Shown here: positions 34,269-45,350 of the stretch, in pieces
Layout of the letters: each line of letters begins with the position of its first letter
Position numbering within the stretch: the first letter of the stretch is position 1
NCBI RefSeq assembly: GCF_000499845.2
Contig: NC_023749.2
Span: 2,513,030-2,577,029, forward strand
DNA: 64,000 nt
Direction: 5' to 3'
Source: Phaseolus vulgaris
Lineage: Eukaryota > Streptophyta > Magnoliopsida > Fabales > Fabaceae
Translations under genes and position numbers: made by a program
The notes under the pieces: model-generated
Seen by the model: only the letters and a program-made list of their open reading frames with translations
Told to the model about the DNA's origin: nothing
Database searches by the model: none

Positions 34269-36611
34269 TGTCTGCGGCGCAATAACAAGTTCGCTTGGAC
34301 GAAAGAGTGCGAGGAAGCTTTCGTCAAGCTGAAGGAATATTTGGCGAGCCCGCCGGTTCTGTGCAAACCACTGGCGGGAATCCCTCTCAGGTTGTATTTC
34401 GCTGTGACTGAGAGGGCGGTGAGCGCCGTGCTCGCCCAGGACCAAGACCAGGCTCAGAAGCCTATTTATTTCGTGAGTAAAGTGTTGCAGGGCCCAGAAA
34501 CGAGGTATCAGGCCCTGGAGAAGGCTGCGCTGGCGGTGGTGTTTTCGGCGAGGAGGTTGTGCCACTACTTCCACAGCTTCACAATACTGGTGATGACTGA
34601 CCTGCCCATCCAGAAGGTCTTGAAGAAGCCTGACGTTGCAGGAAGAATGGTGAAGTGGGCAGTGGAGTTGTCAGAATTTGACATTAAATATGAGCCTCGA
34701 GGCCCGATCAAATGGCAAATCTTTGCAGATTTTGTAGTCGAGCTCTCTTCAGAGGCGACGCGGGTTGAAGGAGACGATTTCCGTTGGGTACTCTCGGTGG
34801 ATGGATCGTCAAACCAGCAGGGTAGCGGTGCTGGAGTCATATTGGAAGGACCCAACGGCGTGCTGATCGAACAATCGTTGAGATTCGCCTTCAAAGCCAG
34901 CAACAATCAAGCAGAGTATGAGGCGCTGATCGCCGGGATTCTGCTGGCTAAGGAAATGGGAGCCAGAGTGCTGATGGCTAAGAGTGACTTGCTGCTAGTC
35001 ACAGGGCAAGTAACAGGCGAGTTCCAGGCTAAAGATCCACAAATGGCGGCTTACTTGGCGTATGTGCAGGAATTGAAGAGTTCATTTGCCTCTTTTGAAG
35101 TGGTGCATGTGCCTCGAGAACAGAATGCCCGAGCTGACTTGCTTGCTAAGCTCGCCAGCTCAGGCAAGGGGGGTAGGCAGAGGACAGTGATTCAAGAAAC
35201 TTTGAAGACGCCGAGGGCATTTGTGGCAAATCACCTGGTCCTTCAGATAAGCAGGTCGACGGAGAGAGCAACGAGAAGCCATAAGTCTTTGACGCAAGAA
35301 ACTCTGAGATCGCCGAGAATTAGAGCATGTCGAGGAGAGAAAGTGGACGTGATGCATGTCTGTGCCACCCACGAGCCAGACACTTGGATAACACAGTACA
35401 AGCGGTGCCTGGCGGATGACCTCCTCCCGCTAGATCCAACAGAAGCTAGGAAGGTAAAGAAAAATTCCAGCAAGTATACATTGATTGATGGCGATCTGTA
35501 CAGGTTTGGATTCACTCACCCACTTCTGGAATGTATACACGGCGAGAAGTGCACGAGGATTATGGCAGAGCTCCACGAAGGAATATGTGGAAGTCACGTC
35601 GGGGGTCGAGCTCTGGCCGCGAGGACTCTCCGTGCAGGCTACTATTGGCCATCCATGAAAGAAGATTGCAAGAAGTACGCCCAGTGCTGCAAACAATGCC
35701 AGCAGCACGCCGATTGGCACAAGGCACCTCCCGAGGAGTTGAAGTCGATCTATAGCCCTTGGCCGTTTCATACTTGGGGAATCGACATCCTGGGACCTTT
35801 TCCACTGGCGATCAGGCAGATGAAGTACTTGGTGGTGGCGATTGAGTATTTCACCAAGTGGATTGAAGCAGAACCAGTGGCCCAGATCACCGCGCACAAG
35901 ATCGAAGGCTTTGTATGGAAGAATATTGTGTGCCGGTTTGGAGTGCCTAAGCGCCTGGTATCAGATAATGGGACTCAGTTTGCGAGCCACCTGTTGAAGA
36001 AGCTTTGCGAAAGGGTCGAAATTCAGCAAGTGTTTGCATCCGTCGAGCACCCTCAGACTAATGGCCAGGTGGAATCAGCTAACCGGGTGTTGCTGAGAGG
36101 TTTGAAGAGAAGGCTCGAGAAAGCCAAGGGAAGTTGGGCTGAGGAGGTACCCCGAATAGTTTGGGCGTACCACACCACCGAGCAGTCAGGAACCCATGAG
36201 ACCCCGTTTAGCTTGGTCTATGGGTGTGATGCCATGATTCCAGTCGAGACTCAGGAGAGCTCGCCGAGATTCCAGAACTTTGTAGAGGAAGACTCGAACG
36301 AAGAGAGAAGACTGAACCTGGATCTGCTGGACGAAGTCAGGGAGAAGGCAAGGCTGAAGGCTGAGGCGGTGAAGAGAAGGGTCGAGCGAAGGTACAACTC
36401 AAAGGTGATGCCAAGGCAGTTTAGAGAAGGCAATCTGGTGATGAGAAAGGCCCACCAGTACGAGATGGAGAATAAGCTATCACCCAAGTGGACTGGACCG
36501 TTCAGAATAACCGAGGCACTCGGGAACGGAGCCTATCGCTTGGAGACGTTGGAAGGGGGGACGATCCCTCGTACCTGGAACGCCACACACCTGAAGTTGT
36601 ACTATAGCTAA
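34269..36611 (+). CDS. pol: RNase H, second RNase H and integrase part of pol
   Basis: Continues the same frame after the TAG; the first ATG is at 34341. Domains in order: the retroelement RNase H (LRLYFAVTERAVSAVL, YFVSKVLQGPETRY), a second archaeal/cellular-type RNase H (VDGSSNQQGSGAGVIL, ASNNQAEYEALIAG, QNARADLLAKLA; about 34790-35160), then integrase with an HHCC zinc finger (GSHVGGRALAARTL...CCKQCQQH), the DDE core (WGIDILGPF, VSDNGTQF, QTNGQVESANR) and a C-terminal region ending WNATHLKLYYS at the stop 36609-36611. No chromodomain is seen. Integrase inserts the cDNA into nuclear DNA. All catalytic landmarks in this part look intact. Confidence 0.92.
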   Translation, partial: CLRRNNKFAWTKECEEAFVKLKEYLASPPVLCKPLAGIPLRLYFAVTERAVSAVLAQDQDQAQKPIYFVSKVLQGPETRYQALEKAALAVVFSARRLCHYFHSFTILVMTDLPIQKVLKKPDVAGRMVKWAVELSEFDIKYEPRGPIKWQIFADFVVELSSEATRVEGDDFRWVLSVDGSSNQQGSGAGVILEGPNGVLIEQSLRFAFKASNNQAEYEALIAGILLAKEMGARVLMAKSDLLLVTGQVTGEFQAKDPQMAAYLAYVQELKSSFASFEVVHVPREQNARADLLAKLASSGKGGRQRTVIQETLKTPRAFVANHLVLQISRSTERATRSHKSLTQETLRSPRIRACRGEKVDVMHVCATHEPDTWITQYKRCLADDLLPLDPTEARKVKKNSSKYTLIDGDLYRFGFTHPLLECIHGEKCTRIMAELHEGICGSHVGGRALAARTLRAGYYWPSMKEDCKKYAQCCKQCQQHADWHKAPPEELKSIYSPWPFHTWGIDILGPFPLAIRQMKYLVVAIEYFTKWIEAEPVAQITAHKIEGFVWKNIVCRFGVPKRLVSDNGTQFASHLLKKLCERVEIQQVFASVEHPQTNGQVESANRVLLRGLKRRLEKAKGSWAEEVPRIVWAYHTTEQSGTHETPFSLVYGCDAMIPVETQESSPRFQNFVEEDSNEERRLNLDLLDEVREKARLKAEAVKRRVERRYNSKVMPRQFREGNLVMRKAHQYEMENKLSPKWTGPFRITEALGNGAYRLETLEGGTIPRTWNATHLKLYYS

Positions 36612-36856
36612 GAGCTTTGTAAGTAAAGACAAACACAAATATTACATTGCAATGTCTCTGTTAAAACAGTTTCAAGGGGGCACTCTTTTTTCCCTAAGGA
36701 GGGTTTTTAATGAGGCCACCCAATAAAAGAAGAGTTTTCGAAAGTATAAGGTGTTTTCAGATTGCGTGTGTGTTATTTCCAAAAGTTTCGAAGAAAGACC
36801 TTGTCATTCGTACATGATTTAAGGCACGAAAAGATATGTCGCGTGTTTTCTAAAGT

Positions 36857-37515
36857 TTTAAAGTCCTCATCGTTTTTCGGCGATTAGAGGCACCAGTTAA
36901 GTTTTAAAGTCCTCATCGTTTTTCGGCGATTAGAGGCACCAGTTAAGTTTTTGAAGTCCTCATCGTTTTTCGGCGATCGGAGGCACCAGATGAAAGACCT
37001 CCTCGCCGTCGAGCGAGTGCAGGCGAGAAAGAGGAAAAGTCCTCCGTGTTTCTGGGAGCGAGAAGATGTAACTCCCGGGGCAACGTAGAGGCAAGTTAAA
37101 GACCTCCTCGCCGTTGTGCGGGCGCAGGCGAGAAAGGTCCTCAGTGCATCCAGGGGGGAGGAGATGTACGCCCTGGGCAAGTTGAGGCACCGGATAAAGT
37201 CCTTATCGCCGTTGTGCGAACTAAGGCCCATCAAAGACCTCCTCGCCGTCGAGCGAGTGCAGGCGTGAGAAAGAAAAGGTCCTCAGTGCATCCAGGGGGG
37301 AGGAGATGTACACCCTGGGCAAGTTGAGGCACCAGACAAAGTCCTTCTCGCCGTCGAGCGAGTTAAGGCCGTTTAAAGTCCTTCTCGCCGATGAGCGAGT
37401 TCAGGCGAGTAAAAGTCCTTCTCGCCGATGAGCGAGTTCAGGCGAGTTAAAAGACCTTCTCGCTTGTGCGCGAGTATAGGCAAGATAAAATCCTTCTCGT
37501 CTTGAACGAGTTCAG
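36857..37515 (+). repeat. Tandem-repeat zone 3' of pol in the retrotransposon
   Basis: Begins with three units of about 46 bp (GTCCTCATCGTTTTTCGGCG), then turns into longer mixed units with CCTCCTCGCCGTCGAGCGAG and CAGGGGGGAGGAGATGTA, ending with short CTTCTCGCCGATGAGCGAG units. Tandem arrays just after pol are common in Tat-lineage elements. Confidence 0.85.
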
Positions 37516-38075
37516 GTATGGCGAAGAGGGTGGAAGAAGCTTGAAAGGTGGCTAAGGTAGGTTCGAAGAGAACGCCTAGCCAGCCAGTCTCTAGCTTTGG
37601 GGTCCAGGGAGGTAAAGGAAGATCCCAAAGGGCATTTCTGCCCCAGATAAAGAAACGACTGCCAAAGCCTGAGGCTAAGGAAAGCTGGTGTTACCAAGAG
37701 GTCTAGGTGATCGCGAAAAGTTCAAACACGGCGAGAAGGTTGAAAGACTTGTTTGATAAAGCGGGTCGAGTGGGACGTTGTTTGAACCGATGTTTGAATC
37801 ACAGTTCGTTGCTTGGAACTTTTCTTATGATCAGGTTAGTGCCTCAGGGGTACAAGTTGTTTAAAGCGATTATTGCTTAAGTTTGAATCGGCTCGAAGCA
37901 GTTACGCCAAAGGTCATGTTTGCAAAATCGCTAAGTTAAACGCAGCAGAGTTAAACATACAAAGAAAGTAAAGCACTCAAAAGGAGTCAGAAGAAATGTC
38001 CAAGTCTCGCCATTAAAATAAGAAGCTGTTCAAAATACGTGTGCAAGGGTTTTTACAAGGTAAATACAAGTGAAT
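37516..38075 (+). other. Retrotransposon spacer between the repeat zone and the antisense gene
   Basis: No frame recognised. It would hold the 3' UTR of the antisense gene on the minus strand. Confidence 0.5.
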
Positions 38076-38387
38076 TCATAAAGAAGCAGATGGGGTAGAA
38101 TTGGTTGAGCCTTCGGCGGGAACGACCTTTCCATCTACTACTTCATTGTTTAATGACACCATGCTGAGGTCGAGATCAGGGAATAGGCATGCGAACTGTT
38201 CTCGAGCGGCATCAAACCCGGCAACCAGAATCTGAGCGGAGCTTAGCTTAAGTTCTTCAATTTGCTTTTGAAATCCTTCAACCTGCTGCTTAAGCTCCTT
38301 GTTCTGCTGCTCCAGCTCTTCGACCTGTTTTCGGAGTTGTTTGTTGGTCTCTTGAGCTTGAAGAAGTTCGTCAGCCACCTTCTTGGA
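38076..38387 (-). pseudogene. C-terminal remainder of the antisense protein after an in-frame TAA
   Basis: Same frame as exon 2 of the antisense gene. It continues the coiled coil (ADELLQAQETNKQL, QVEELEQQNKELK) and ends with FPDLDLSMVSLNNEVVDG and a stop at 38076. The continuity of heptads across the TAA at 38390-38388 argues that the stop is a mutation in this copy. Confidence 0.75.
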
Positions 38388-40711
38388 TTATGTTTGAGCC
38401 TGGGCCAACTCGGCAGCCATCTTCACCTTCTCTTTGTTTGCCTCGGAGAGATCAGCCATGGCGTCGTCTCTTGCTTTCTCTACTTGCCCAAGTAGCTTCT
38501 CGCGGTCGATCGACCTTTGCTCCAGCTTTTGTACCTTATCGGCATTGGCTTGAATTTGAGCCTCTAGGTCGCTCGCCTTGGTACGTAGAGGCACGATTCT
38601 GCTTTCAAGTTCAACTTTTTCTTGGGCAAGTTCATGGACTTTGCGGCGAAGGTCAACAGCTTCCTTGCGCGCAAGCCTAAGCTCGGTGTTTAGGGCATCC
38701 TCCACTCGAGAATGTTCCATTTCCGCGAGCGTTAGGCTGAATGACACCTTCTCCACCTCGACCTTCATTGTGCTGTTCTCGGTCTTGAGGTTGTAGATAT
38801 CATCCTGTAGCCGCCTGGTGGAGCTCTCCACAGCTCTCGTTATGATTGATGGGATATCCTCTGCAATGGTTTTGAGTTTAGCAGTCAGAGGTTCCCACAT
38901 CCTCGTGACCTCGAGGGAAAGATTTGCAGCTTGGAGAGGCGCCAGGGGGGCTTGTTGAGGGTTCTCGTCGCCGCCTTCCTTAACAATATTTTCGGTGGTT
39001 GCTTCTTGGCGCGGCGACGCAATCGGGGACTCGGTGATTAGGATTGGAGAGGTGTGAGCGACCTCATCCCCGATTGGAATGATTCCTGCAGCTGAAGTGT
39101 TGGAAGGAGGGCCCCCTCCTGCTGATATATGTGGTGTAGAGGCGCTCGGGGGGTCCTCTAAGAAGTTTGGCTCCGGGGCCTCAGTTGCAGGTGGCGCAGT
39201 GGCCAATGGAACTGCTTGGACTGGTGGTGAAGGAGCTCGTGGCGTTGGCGATGAGAGAGGAGGGGCAGGTGTTGGCGGTGGTGTTGAAGCTGGAAGAGGG
39301 GGTGGGGCAGGTGGAGAAGGTGGTGCCACCCTTGTCCTCTTTGTAACGAGGCCATCCTCAGTGACCTCGTCGTCCTCCTCCTCATCCTCTTGGACAACTT
39401 GGGGGGCCTTCCGTTTTGGCCTCTTCAGGACCAGTTTCTTTCGTTGCGCGGGCTCCTTAGGCGGTGATCGCCCATGAATGATGGCCTTCTCGACCGCCGA
39501 GTTGGGCACAGTCTGGGAACCGCTCGCCAACCCGTGGTTGCGGGCGAGCGCCTTCAAGTCAGCGAGCATATTCTTACCCAACATGGTGTCTGCGTAAAAT
39601 GAAAGTGCATAAGTTAGCTCAAAGGAGAATGGAGTAAGTGTACAAGGCAATGAAACAGCAAAAGCAGGCATATGCAGAAAAGATAAAACCAAAGTCTTGT
39701 GTGTGTCGCACAAGACGCCCAGAAACAATATCATAAGCAATGTTAAGACAAGGGTATAGCGTCCTAACCTATTTGGAATTCCAACTGATCCTCAAAGAAC
39801 TCGAAGGAAATCAGGGTGGGGGTCAAGAATGTTATGTGGGCATCTGCCACCCTCTTCCAGAAGAGACAAAGGTCTCTGTCCAAAGCTCCCATGCTATCAG
39901 GACTTCTGGGCCTCCTGAAGCAGCTCTTGGACTCCTTTTTCCCCTTGTCCACCCAGTACAAAGGGAAACCGTCGAGAAGGGAAGGGTCTTTGTCATTTGC
40001 GCGAACCTGGATGAACTTCCCCTTCCAATCCTTGTACGACTGCTGGAAGATGGTGAAGATGGATCTCCCAGCAATGGCGTTCAGGCTGACCCACAGGCGA
40101 TCTCCTGGGTGTTTGGCCTCAAATAGAAATAAAAATACGTCCACTGACGCGGGCAGCCCCAGGTGGGCACATGTTATCTCGAAGGCTCGGACAAACGCCC
40201 AGCTGTTGGGGTGAAGCTGGGCGGCAGCGATATTGAGCTCGGTTAAGAGTTCCCTCTCAAATCGAGTGAGAGGGAACCTGAGTTTGACCTTCTTGAAGAA
40301 AGTGGTGTAGACGAAGCAGAAGGGCCCATCGACGCTCACTTTATCATCGGCGCACACTGACAGAGTGGCGGGGCAAGGCAGCACCATCATTCTCTCATCG
40401 TGCTCCTTGTGGAATGATTGGTGGACCTCGTCCCCATTGGTCAATCGCAGAACCGCTCCCGCGGTGTTCACCGACGACGTTTCCTTTAAGAGGGTTGAGC
40501 TAGCCCATGAGTATAAAACCTTGAAGTCTGGCAGAGGGATGGGGGCTCCTCCAGCGTTTGGTGGAGTCGCCTGGGCCAGAGCGGTTTGAGAAGGCGCAGG
40601 CCTCACAGCCTGCGAAGAGGGGGCGCCACGAACTTGCGTGGGATCGTGTGCTTGTGAAGGAGGGTTTCGCGCTGATGGAGGGGGGTTCGGGGTGATCTTC
40701 GTGCGAGTCAT
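38388..40711 (-). CDS. Antisense two-exon gene carried by the retrotransposon (plant gypsy-associated domain plus coiled coil)
   Basis: Exon 1 is 40711-39769 and exon 2 begins at 39589. The intron of 179 bp starts AG|GTTAGG and ends TTTTACGCAG, and the join keeps frame (phase 1), giving 714 residues up to the TAA at 38390-38388. The N-terminus is rich in P, S and A. Then comes the domain typical of plant 'putative gypsy type transposon' proteins (FPLTRFERELLTELNIA, QLHPNSWAFVRAFEI). Exon 2 holds a basic KRPKRKAP stretch (possible nuclear signal), an acidic run, a proline-rich linker, and a long heptad-rich coiled coil. Antisense frames in this position are known in Tat elements such as maize Grande; the function is unknown. 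The gene runs opposite to gag-pol and ends about 1.8 kb past it. The intron is inferred, not shown by transcript. Confidence 0.75.
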
Positions 40712-41291
40712 GGTAGCAACTGCAAACGAAGGAGGAAGGAAAAATAATCAGGAGGGTTACAAAGGCTGACTCGATCATGAAAGGAAGGTGAAAGACGAAC
40801 GAATGTGAGTTCGTTGCGACAATCGGCAAAGCCCTAAGTCACGCAGAAGGAGAAATGGAAAAACAGCCCACAGCGTATGCACCAGACAGTTACAGGATGA
40901 TGCAAATCGGTGAAAATGCAAGAAAACCCAGCAGATGAAGGAAAGTAGTTACCTTTCGATGATCGGGAGAATGTTGAAGGGAGGTGGTGATCTAGAGCGT
41001 CGAGGAACGTCGAGAGCTTTCGCAGAAAGAAATGAGAGCGTATGCAAGTGTGAAGAAAGTGATGGAACAGTGGGAGCGTAAGGGGTTTAAGGGTCTTCGA
41101 ACGGTTTTGGGAAGCGCTAACGGCAGATGAAGATGGCCGTTGATGAGAGCCACGTGTCGAACGATGCGCGAAGAGTTTGGTGGAGCGTCAGAGCAGCAGA
41201 AAGTACTACCGCTTGGAATTCTGCGCCCATGCCACGTAGACCGGTGTTAACGAAGGCTCTCTCAGTCTTTTCGCTAGACAAGTCTTCGCTT
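40712..41291 (+). other. Region between the antisense gene start and the 3' LTR
   Basis: Would contain the promoter and 5' UTR of the antisense gene. No clear TATA box on the minus strand was picked out. Small frames here are not supported. Confidence 0.45.
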
Positions 41292-41307
41292 AAGACTGGG
41301 GGGCTTG
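41292..41307 (+). promoter_or_regulatory. Polypurine tract
   Basis: AAGACTGGGGGGCTTG directly before the TG of the 3' LTR; a G-rich purine run where plus-strand DNA synthesis is primed. Confidence 0.8.
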
Positions 41308-42101
41308 TGTACCGCCCTGATGGTCGGATGCGATGACGTGGCATCCTGTTACAGTGTAGGCGTGTTGACAAGGCGCCAGGTTGACAGTTGGGAAGGAAGT
41401 CGGGAGGCACGTGTAGTCGTCGATAGTTAAGTTGGCGTGTTCCGATCTCCAGCTTACCAGAATAGGCGATCGCCATGTTGAGGACGAAGTCGCCAGATGC
41501 AGACTCAGGCGACCAAGCAGTCGGAGATCGCCAGAACAAGCACATCGCCGAAGTTAAAAGAGAAGCAGATTATGAAGGCGGCCGGCGAGACCACAGGGAA
41601 GGTGTATGAAGGCCCTACCTCGCCAGTTTCAGTAGAGATCGCACTCCTGAGTTAGCTGTGCACTGGGCAGCACCATGCATAGGTAACTTAGCCAAGATGA
41701 GAGTAGAAGCAGCGCCAAGTTAGGGAGTCTCCAAGATGATGGCACGTGTACAGTCGGATGCAAGCCACGTGTCCAAGTCTGTAACTGCCAGGAGAGAGAA
41801 AACCACCAGGTATATAAGAGTTCCTAACAGATTTTCTAAGGTACGCACGTTCAGTTCATACACTTTACGCTTGCGAGTGACAGAGCTGTTGGAGAGTGAG
41901 ATTTGCACGGTTCCAGTTCTTAGTATTTGGTGATACCGTCACTGACTTGAGCGTCGGAGTGCGATCGGCCGCAGCGGCGCCGTATCGTTTCTTTGCAGGT
42001 TTCTTGAGATAGATCCAGAGGAGGAACGGAAGTGGGAAGCGGCGCGCACGTCGATCCTTTGACGAGGCATTCTCCAGCGCTCCGGTCAACAGGCAGGATC
42101 A
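41308..42101 (+). repeat. 3' LTR
   Basis: 794 bp; matches the 5' LTR with two differences found by eye (41383 and 41420). TATA box at 41811-41818. Confidence 0.95.
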
Positions 42102-42106
42102 ACAAC
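42102..42106. repeat. Target site duplication ACAAC, right
   Basis: Identical to 29995-29999 directly before the 5' LTR. Confidence 0.93.
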
Positions 42107-42384
42107 ATAAACTTAAAAAACTTAATGCTGCATTTTAATTAATTATAATCTGGAGGTTGTCAAGGTATATTCAGTATACTCATAACATATTGAAGTTTCT
42201 TAAATAAAAAAGTCGTCAACTATTATACGACTTCACTAATTTTTAAATTAAAATATTTATGTAATTTTTTCTTGTCAAATTATAGTCTGTAATTTTATTC
42301 CTTAATATAGTTTACCATACACAGAAAAATATATATATTTTACAGGTTTCATGTGTATACTTTTTCACAATAAAACCATTCTTT
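42107..42384. other. AT-rich spacer
   Basis: Nothing recognised between the LTR target duplication and the MITE. Confidence 0.4.
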
Positions 42385-42387
42385 ATA

Positions 42388-42759
42388 CACTAAAAAAAAT
42401 TATGAAATAAAAACTAGTTTTAGAGAAAAATAATAATTAGTTGTTATAGTAACTAAATTAAAAATCATTTTAGAGACTAACAAAACTTTTAATTTCTAAA
42501 TTAGTTTCTATTATTGTTAAATGGTTTCTAAATTGATATCTAATTAGTTTAATTACCAATTATTTATATTATAAATTTGGTAGCAAAAACCTTAGTTGCT
42601 AATTAGATATCAAATTAGAAACTATTTAACAATAATATAAATTAATTTAAAAATCACAATTTTTTTTAGTCTCTAAAATAGTTTATAATTTAGTTACTAT
42701 AGCAACTAATTATTTTTTGTCTCTAAAATTGATTTCTATTTTATGATTTTCTTGTAGTG
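42388..42759. mobile_element. CACTA-type MITE, 372 bp, complete
   Basis: Starts CACTAAAAAAAATTATGAAA and ends TTATGATTTTCTTGTAGTG, with inverted ends extending through a TTAGTTGTTATAGTAAC / GTTACTATAGCAACTAA match. Flanked by ATA on both sides (42385-42387 and 42760-42762), the 3-bp duplication expected. No coding capacity. Confidence 0.8.
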
Positions 42760-42762
42760 ATA

Positions 42763-44112
42763 TCAATACTACATCACAAAAAACCTAGCATGCACATCTT
42801 TATTACAATAATAATTTAATAATTGATCTATTTGGCCCGTCCAAACTAATAAATAAATGTTAACATCAACTTCATGGATACATTGTACATTGACTATAAT
42901 AAAAGAATACACTTAAAATATATGTATTTTAATATAGGATATGATTTTAATGACCAATTAATTGGGATAAATAACTCAATAGTTAAATATTTTAATTTTT
43001 GAAAATTATATTTCTTTAAATAGAGACTAAGATGATGAATAGGTATGGTGTGATGATAATTCAATATTATATTTGTAATTGCATCCAATATGTTTAAACT
43101 TGTGAGAGTATGTTTCAACATGGATAGTATGTCTAAATTATAGCGTATCTTTTAATCCTAGAATAAATATATGTTTATATCTTACTATGGCTAGTTACAG
43201 CATGACCAAATAAAATTTGCATAAAAATTAATTATGTAAATTTTCAATCCATTCAGACATAAGTGTATTTTGAATGTTGTATATTGAATGTTAATAATTT
43301 ATGTATTATATTAACTTTAATTTGTGGTATTATTAAATTATAACTTTATTATATTTTCTTAATATTTATATAATATTGAACTTTTTTACATATTAAATAA
43401 TAATATGTTAGATTTTTTAGAAAATATGGATTTTGATTTAAAATTTAATTTATTTATTTTTTAAATTATGGATTTGGATTTGTATTTGTATTTAATAAAT
43501 ATTTAAATTATTTTTTATAAAAAAATAAAAATTTGAATTTAAAAATATGATATAAATATTTAGATTTAATTTGGATTGAAAATTCAACCACCCTAAATTA
43601 ACTAAGAGTAAAAATATATAAAATAAACTATTTATAACATAATATTAAATTATTTATTATTTATAGGAAATTTGATAATATATTGTTTTATTTTCCTTGT
43701 GTTTATAATTCAAGTTTATCTTTCATAGAATTCTTTTGAAATTTCCATCTTCTTGTCTCTGATAAACATTACAAATATAGTTTTTATTAATATTTCTGGA
43801 AAGGCTAACCAAATATTGAAAAACCTACCTTAAAACTTGTCGAAATTTTATTTACAGTTTCATTACATTGTAGAGATAAGGTTAAAAATATTAAAATACA
43901 TATATTTTAAATATAATCTTTTATTATAATCAATGTAAATGGATATAGCATTTTTTTTGCAGTTGGTGATATTTGGTTTTCTAAAGCGAAAGCATTATGT
44001 CACTACCTTTTCTTTTCTTTTATTTTCTTTATGCCTTTAACATAGCTCACAAAACCATTACCATCAACTTTAGCAGACTCCACTAGAACCATTTTCAGCT
44101 ATTGCTATAAAT

Positions 44113-44162
<50 letters not shown>

Positions 44163-44169
44163 TAATGTT
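42763..44169. other. AT-rich intergenic DNA with a TA microsatellite
   Basis: A TA run occupies about 44116-44158. Other short frames are low complexity. No gene recognised. Confidence 0.45.
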
Positions 44170-45350
44170 TATATTTTTCATGTTAATTGTTTTTAAGCAT
44201 TTAATTCTAAATATATATTAAAGTAAACCAATTTCTCTTTATCCTCTCTTAACTAACTTTATTATGTGTCTGTTTAAACTGATTTCAATTATATATAAAC
44301 TTGTAATACACTGATTATAAAATAATATATTTAATATAATAAATAAATAGTTTAAATTTAATAAAAAAATATTATTGGTTAAAATTTGAAAAATAATTAA
44401 AATAATATCTTTTAAAAGTGAGGATCCACCTATCTTTTTATTTCTTTGATCAATAACTCATGCATTAGAACGGAAAGAGTGATTGTGACAATGCAAAAGA
44501 ATAATGAAAAGAATGGTGGGCATCAAAATGACAGCAAGAGAGTGTATTATTTTGGACAATGGAAATTGCGTTAGGTGGTCACGAGACCATAGTTTTCAAT
44601 TATCTATTTTCTTTCACTAAAATATTAATAACTCCCTAGTCAACTTCTTGCCATGTTTTTCTCTTTTCGGAAACAAAATGTTGTCATTCAAATACAAAGA
44701 TAATTACATAAAAAATATATTTTTTATTTATTTAATATTATTATGTTTGCATCATACTTTTTGTGTTACAATATTGTTGGAGATCCCACATTCAAAAATA
44801 TCCTTTTTAATATTTCAGATTACATAATTCGGAAGTCTTTTTCTAGATCCAGAATTAGCTTCCGGATTATGTAATCTGGAAGTTTTTCTGATTAGTTTCC
44901 GGATTACATAATTCGGATTACTAAGTTGTATTTTAATCCACTGGTGGTGGAGGCTCACTTTGTATTCTTATTGGTTTTGCACTGAGTGATTATACATAAA
45001 AGGTAAAAGATTACAACTTTTAGACAAACATTTTTTTTTAATTTAACAGTAAATGAATATGTTGAACTACTATTATATTGATTTAGATTTTTAATTAGTG
45101 CATATACTTAAAAAAATAATGCAAAATAAATATTTGTTTTTATGTTAGAGATATTTTATAAGCATGCTAATCATAAAAGTGAAATATATATATATTTTGA
45201 TTATCCGAAGGTAGAGCTAAAGTAGCAAATAACATTCTCAAAATCAGAAAAAATGAATCACTATTATAGTAAAAATATGTTGGGTTATAATAACTTAAAA
45301 GAATAAGAGTATTAGTGTCTTATTATCTATCAAAGTAGTAGTGTCATATT
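44170..45350 (+). repeat. Dispersed repeat R1, copy B, split by an insertion
   Basis: 44170-44775 and 45082-45350 match R1 copies A and C (GTGAGGATCCACCTATCTTT; AATAATGCAAAATAAATA). The roughly 300 bp between them is absent from the other copies. Confidence 0.65.
44776..45081. mobile_element. Small insertion in R1 copy B with GGATTACATAATCC palindromes
   Basis: Begins TTGGAGATCCCACATTC and carries three palindromic GGATTA(C/T)(A/G)TAATCC-like motifs (44815-44930), as in the array at 28450-28760. Exact ends and target duplication were not resolved. Confidence 0.45.

Larger units (their letters stand above)
30000..42101 (+). mobile_element. Ty3/gypsy LTR retrotransposon, Tat lineage, complete and young (12.1 kb)
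   Basis: Both 794-bp LTRs begin TG and end CA and are flanked by the 5-bp target duplication ACAAC (29995-29999 and 42102-42106). Order: LTR, primer site, gag-protease-RT-RNase H-second RNase H-integrase in one frame, tandem-repeat zone, antisense gene, polypurine tract, LTR. A second, cellular-type RNase H domain between the first RNase H and integrase, plus a long region 3' of pol with an antisense frame, point to the Tat lineage (known trait). The LTRs differ at two positions I found (30075 A / 41383 G; 30112 C / 41420 T), so insertion was recent, of the order of 0.1 million years at commonly used plant rates (inference). Two TAG codons break gag-pol and one TAA breaks the antisense frame, so this copy is probably not self-sufficient. 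Confidence 0.96.

Noticed and set aside
39079..39477. Gly-rich plus-strand frame, 132 codons
   Set aside because: Reverse complement of the proline-rich linker of the antisense gene.
39591..39740. Upstream start of the antisense exon 2 frame (start at 39740)
   Set aside because: Lies in the predicted 179-bp intron; the acceptor at 39590 joins exon 1 in phase, so this start is not needed.
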